A stretch of DNA of 64,000 bases, taken from contig NZ_SSOJ01000041.1 of assembly GCF_029871205.1 (NCBI RefSeq), positions 24,990 through 88,989 on the forward strand, given 5' to 3'. Made by a program: the position numbers and the translations under genes. Shown piece by piece: positions 60,816 to 64,000 of this stretch. The notes below the pieces were generated by a model. The model ran no database searches and was not told the origin of the DNA. It saw nothing but the letters and a program-made list of their open reading frames with translations. This DNA is from Pseudomonas sp. BN417 (GTDB lineage Bacteria > Pseudomonadota > Gammaproteobacteria > Pseudomonadales > Pseudomonadaceae). Numbering within the stretch: the first letter of the stretch is position 1; every line of letters starts with the position of its first letter.

Positions 60816-60856
60816 AAAGTGGCACAAACTTCAGATAGCGGTTTGTGCCACTTTTT
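60816..60856 (+). terminator. Internal attenuating terminator between aotJ and aotQ
   Basis: AAAGTGGCACAAAC and GTTTGTGCCACTTT are perfect 14-bp inverses around an 11-base loop, ending in TTTTTCG. It is placed after the binding-protein gene inside the operon. Confidence 0.85.
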
Positions 60857-60910
60857 CGTTGTAGCGGTGCCGTCCGGCTCGGTCCGGCGCGCTGCATGAG
60901 GATCTGAATC

Positions 60911-61600
60911 ATGCTCAACGGCTACGGCTCGACCATTCTCGATGGTGCCTGGCTCACCCTGTTGCTGGCCTTGTCGTCCATCACCATGGCGGTGGTGCTC
61001 GGTCTGATCGGTGCGGCTTTCCGACTCTCTCCGATCAGGTGGCTGTCCATCCTGGGCGAGACCTATGCCACCGTGATCCGCGGCATCCCGGACCTGGTGC
61101 TGATCCTGCTGATCTTCTACGGCGGCCAGCAGGTGGTGAACATCGTGGCGCCCATGGTCGGCTATGAGGATTACATCGACCTGGACCCCTTCTGGTCCGG
61201 CGTCTTCACCCTCGGCTTCATCTTCGGTGCCTACCTCTCGGAAACCTTCCGCGGTGCCTTCATGGCGATCCCCAAAGGGCAGGGCGAGGCCGGCCTGGCC
61301 TATGGCATGAGCGGGACCAAGGTGTTCTTCCGCATCCTGGTGCCGCAGATGATCCGCCTGGCGATTCCCGGCTTCACCAACAACTGGCTGGTGATGACCA
61401 AGGCCACCGCGCTGATCTCGGTGGTCGGCCTGCAGGACATGATGTTCAAGGCCAAGAGCGCAGCGGACGCGACCCGTGAACCCTTCACCTTCTATCTCGC
61501 GGTAGCGGCGCTCTACCTGGTGCTGACCAGCGTTTCCCTGCTGGCCCTGCGCTACATGGAAAGGCGCTACTCGGCAGGCATCAAGGCGGCTGAACTATGA
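60911..61600 (+). CDS. aotQ: AotQ, arginine/ornithine ABC permease subunit
   Basis: A 229-residue HisQ-like inner-membrane permease with about five helices. The EAA loop (about residues 115-140), EAGLAYGMSGTKVFFRILVP, contacts the ATPase. RGIPDLVLILLIFYGGQQVV is family-typical. Its end overlaps the aotM start by four bases. Confidence 0.94.
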   Translation: MLNGYGSTILDGAWLTLLLALSSITMAVVLGLIGAAFRLSPIRWLSILGETYATVIRGIPDLVLILLIFYGGQQVVNIVAPMVGYEDYIDLDPFWSGVFTLGFIFGAYLSETFRGAFMAIPKGQGEAGLAYGMSGTKVFFRILVPQMIRLAIPGFTNNWLVMTKATALISVVGLQDMMFKAKSAADATREPFTFYLAVAALYLVLTSVSLLALRYMERRYSAGIKAAEL

Positions 61601-62295
61601 TCTTCGACTACAACGTGATCTGGGAGAGCCTGCCGCTCTACTTCGGCGGCGTGCTGGTGACCCTCAAGCTCCTGGCGATCTCCCTGGCCCTGGGCCTGGC
61701 CGCCGCCGTACCGCTGGCGCTGATGCGGGTGTCCAAGCAGCCCTGGGTGAACCTCCCGGCCTGGCTCTACACCTACGTGATCCGCGGCACCCCCATGCTG
61801 GTGCAGCTGTTCCTCATCTATTACGGCCTGGCCCAGTTCGAGGCGGTGCGCGAAAGCGCGTTCTGGCCCTACCTGTCCAACGCCACCTTCTGCGCCTGCC
61901 TGGCGTTTGCCGTCAACACCAGCGCCTACACCGCGGAAATCCTCGCCGGCAGCATCAAGGCCACGCCCCATGGCGAGATCGAGGCGGCCAAGGCCATGGG
62001 CATGTCTCGCGCCAAGCTGTACCGCCGCATCCTGCTGCCGTCGGCCCTGCGTCGCGCACTGCCGCAGTACAGCAACGAAGTCATCATGATGCTGCACACC
62101 ACCAGCCTGGCGTCCATCGTCACCCTGATCGACATCACCGGCGCCGCGCGCACCGTGAACTCGCAGTACTACCTGCCGTTCGAGGCCTTCATCACCGCCG
62201 GCGCGTTCTACCTGTGCCTGACCTTCATCCTGGTGCGCCTGTTCAAGGCCGCCGAGCGTCGCTACCTGGCCTACCTGGCCCCGCGCAGGGCCTGA
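61597..62295 (+). CDS. aotM: AotM, arginine/ornithine ABC permease subunit
   Basis: A 232-residue HisM-like permease partner of AotQ. It has the RGTPMLVQLFLIYYGL segment and the EAA loop EAAKAMGMSRAKLYRRILLP (about residues 129-148). Together with AotQ it forms the transmembrane channel. It is followed by aotO after four bases. Confidence 0.94.
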   Translation: MIFDYNVIWESLPLYFGGVLVTLKLLAISLALGLAAAVPLALMRVSKQPWVNLPAWLYTYVIRGTPMLVQLFLIYYGLAQFEAVRESAFWPYLSNATFCACLAFAVNTSAYTAEILAGSIKATPHGEIEAAKAMGMSRAKLYRRILLPSALRRALPQYSNEVIMMLHTTSLASIVTLIDITGAARTVNSQYYLPFEAFITAGAFYLCLTFILVRLFKAAERRYLAYLAPRRA

Positions 62296-62299
62296 TGCC

Positions 62300-63412
62300 A
62301 TGCAACGTATCGATCATGAACTGCCCTGGGGTTGCCTGGGGACCCGCCGTCAGCTGACGGTCTTCCGTTTCGGCAGCGGTGGGCGCAAGGCCTATATCCA
62401 GGCCTCGTTGCACGCCGATGAGCTGCCGGGGATGCGTGTGGCGGTGGAGCTCAAGTGCCGCCTGCGCGAACTGGAAGAGCAGGGCCGCCTGACCGGCCTG
62501 ATCGAACTGGCGCCGGTGGCCAACCCCATCGGCCTCGGCCAACTGCTCCAGGCGACCCAGCAGGGCCGCTTCGAGTTCGGCAGCGGCAAGAACTTCAACC
62601 GCGACTTCCCTGATCTGGCCAGCCTGGTGGCGCCCCGAGTGGATGCGCGCCTGGGCACCGATGCCGAGGCCAACGTTGCGCTGATCCGCCAGGCGATGCA
62701 GGAAGCCTTCGCCGCGCTGCCGCCGGCGGGTTCCGAGCTGAGCGGCCTGCAGCGACTGCTGCTGCAGCACGCCTGCGACGCCGACCTGGTGCTGGACCTG
62801 CATTGCGACTTCGAGGCCGCCGTGCACCTCTATTGCCTGCCGCAGCACGGGGCTGCGCTGCGTTCACTGGCGGCACGCCTGCACGCGGGCGCCGTGCTGA
62901 CCGCCGAAGACTCCGGCGGCAACTCCTTCGACGAATCCTGCTCGTTGCCCTGGCTGCGCCTGGCGCAACGTTTTGCCCAGGCCGCGATTCCCCCGGCCTG
63001 CATGGCGACCACGGTCGAGCTGGGCGGCATGGCGGACACCGACAAGCCGCTCGCCGAGGCGCGTGCCGAAGCCATCCTGGCCTACCTTGCCGAGCAGGGG
63101 CTGATCGCTGGCGAGTGGCCGGCTGCGCCGCAAGAGAGCTGCGAGCCAACGCCCTTCGAGGGCGCCGAATACCTCTACGCGCCCCATGCCGGGGTGGTGA
63201 GCTTCCTGCAACCCGCCGGGGCCAGGGTCAAGGCGGGCGACCCGCTGTTCGAGGTGATCGATCCGCTGGATGACCGCCACGCCGTGGTGCGCGCGTCGGT
63301 GGATGGAGTGCTGTTCGCGCGCGAACGTACGCGTTTCGCGCAACCTGGACTGTGGCTGGCCAAGGTGGCCGGCCGTGAACCCATTCGTCAGGGACGCCTG
63401 CTGAGCGACTGA
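62300..63412 (+). CDS. aotO: AotO, succinylglutamate desuccinylase/aspartoacylase-like protein
   Basis: A 370-residue zinc-peptidase-like protein (AstE/AspA superfamily). The zinc motif QASLHADELPG (His and Glu, about residues 33-43), NFNRDFPD and the second ligand LVLDLHCDFEAAVHLY are present. The C-terminal barrel has YAPHAGVVSFLQPAGARVKAGDPLFE, a lipoyl-like segment. It sits in the aot operon, but in P. aeruginosa it is reported not to be needed for transport. Its substrate is unknown. Confidence 0.9.
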   Translation: MQRIDHELPWGCLGTRRQLTVFRFGSGGRKAYIQASLHADELPGMRVAVELKCRLRELEEQGRLTGLIELAPVANPIGLGQLLQATQQGRFEFGSGKNFNRDFPDLASLVAPRVDARLGTDAEANVALIRQAMQEAFAALPPAGSELSGLQRLLLQHACDADLVLDLHCDFEAAVHLYCLPQHGAALRSLAARLHAGAVLTAEDSGGNSFDESCSLPWLRLAQRFAQAAIPPACMATTVELGGMADTDKPLAEARAEAILAYLAEQGLIAGEWPAAPQESCEPTPFEGAEYLYAPHAGVVSFLQPAGARVKAGDPLFEVIDPLDDRHAVVRASVDGVLFARERTRFAQPGLWLAKVAGREPIRQGRLLSD

Positions 63413-63431
63413 GCCAAACGAGACCTAGACC

Positions 63432-64000
63432 ATGTACAAACTGGAAGTCCAAGACCTGCACAAGCGCTATGGCAGCCACGAAGTGCTCAAGGGCGTGTCC
63501 CTGGCGGCCAAGGCGGGCGACGTCATCAGCATCATCGGCTCGAGCGGCTCGGGGAAGAGTACCTTCCTGCGCTGCATCAACATGCTGGAGCAGCCCCACG
63601 GCGGCAAGATCCTCCTCAATGGCGAGGAGCTGAAGCTGGTGGCCAACAGGGACGGCGGCCTCAAGGCCGCCGACGCCAAGCAGCTGCAGCGCATGCGCTC
63701 GCGCCTGGCGATGGTGTTCCAGCACTTCAACCTCTGGTCGCACATGAGCGCCCTGGAGAACGTCATCGAAGCACCGGTCCATGTCCTCGGCGTGGCAAAA
63801 AAGGAAGCCATCGAAAAGGCCGAGCACTACCTGGCCAAGGTCGGCGTGGCGCACCGCAAGGACGCCTATCCGTCGCACATGTCCGGCGGCGAGCAGCAGC
63901 GCGTGGCCATCGCCCGTGCCCTGGCCGTGGAGCCGGAAGTGATGCTCTTCGACGAGCCCACTTCGGCCCTGGACCCCGAGCTGGTGGGTGAAGTGCTCAA
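63432..64000 (+). CDS. aotP: AotP, arginine/ornithine ABC ATP-binding protein, 3' truncated by window
   Basis: The first 189 codons of a HisP-like ATPase. Walker A is SSGSGKST (about residues 37-44). The Q-loop is in [13 protein letters not shown], the ABC signature is [15 protein letters not shown] and Walker B is [14 protein letters not shown]. It energises arginine/ornithine uptake by AotJQM. The frame is open at the last base, so the C-terminal third lies beyond the window. The next gene is expected to be argR. Confidence 0.95.
   Translation, partial: MYKLEVQDLHKRYGSHEVLKGVSLAAKAGDVISIIGSSGSGKSTFLRCINMLEQPHGGKILLNGEELKLVANRDGGLKAADAKQLQRMRSRLAMVFQHFNLWSHMSALENVIEAPVHVLGVAKKEAIEKAEHYLAKVGVAHRKDAYPSHMSGGEQQRVAIARALAVEPEVMLFDEPTSALDPELVGEVL

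Overview
The window is high-GC proteobacterial DNA and almost certainly a Pseudomonas (sensu lato) chromosome. Evidence: the gene order acsA-aotJ-aotQ-aotM-aotO-aotP and the set icp-asrA-pruR-putP are both Pseudomonas arrangements; a DUF2790 secreted peptide and an OprD-type porin are present; and many intergenic gaps hold Pseudomonas REP-like palindromes of the GTAGGAGCGAGC and GTGGGGGCGAATTCATTCGC types. The species cannot be fixed by reading alone.

Layout. 0-2.3 kb: the 3' end of an Mrp-type multisubunit cation/proton antiporter operon (mrpD partial, E, F, G). 2.4-7.2 kb: housekeeping and single genes (EamA exporter, GAPDH-family enzyme, COG3650 lipoprotein, DUF488 protein, an SDR divergent from its LysR regulator). 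7.4-13.5 kb: an AaeXAB-like tripartite efflux operon (outer-membrane factor, FUSC pump, DUF1656, HlyD adaptor) with a divergent LysR gene. 13.6-14.6 kb: a DUF2790 peptide and a junction of two gene fragments. 14.7-36.1 kb: a large 4-hydroxyphenylacetate (HPA) catabolic region. It contains hpaR, a C2/C1-type HPA 3-hydroxylase, hpaG1-G2-E-D-F-H-I, a HpaA-type AraC regulator, an OprD porin, a TRAP transporter, two MFS transporters, and a second, unrelated HPA hydroxylase (hpaB-hpaC) with its own AraC regulator. 36.2-36.9 kb: a vapBC-type toxin-antitoxin pair. 36.9-47.6 kb: a monoamine/aromatic aldehyde module (two SDRs, MoaF, a LuxR regulator, a class III aminotransferase, an acid phosphatase, phenylacetaldehyde dehydrogenase FeaB, an APC permease, a DUF3156 protein and a FeaR-like regulator). 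47.7-64 kb: core genome (cmoA/cmoB, lysoplasmalogenase, icp, asrA/Lon, pruR, putP, acsA and the aot arginine/ornithine uptake operon, cut off inside aotP).

How it fits together (inference from families and order): aromatic amines such as tyramine would be imported, deaminated to the aldehyde, oxidised by FeaB to phenylacetate-type acids including HPA, hydroxylated to homoprotocatechuate by either of two hydroxylases, then cleaved and funnelled by HpaD/E/F/G/H/I to pyruvate and succinate semialdehyde. Two operator families appear in the sequence. A TTAA-N4-TTAA palindrome lies upstream of hpaG1/araC, the porin, the TRAP operon and an MFS gene, with a weaker copy before hpaR; HpaR is the likely binder. 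A six-box set of tandem 15-mers with an exact 22-nt period lies upstream of the aminotransferase, phosphatase and feaB genes; the FeaR-like AraC protein is the likely binder.

Odd features include a 54-nt REP pair read in frame inside the FUSC efflux gene, a LuxR/permease rearrangement scar, a REP that supplies the stop codon of a luxR gene, and the absence of putA between pruR and putP. No rRNA, tRNA, CRISPR array, transposase or integrase was seen.
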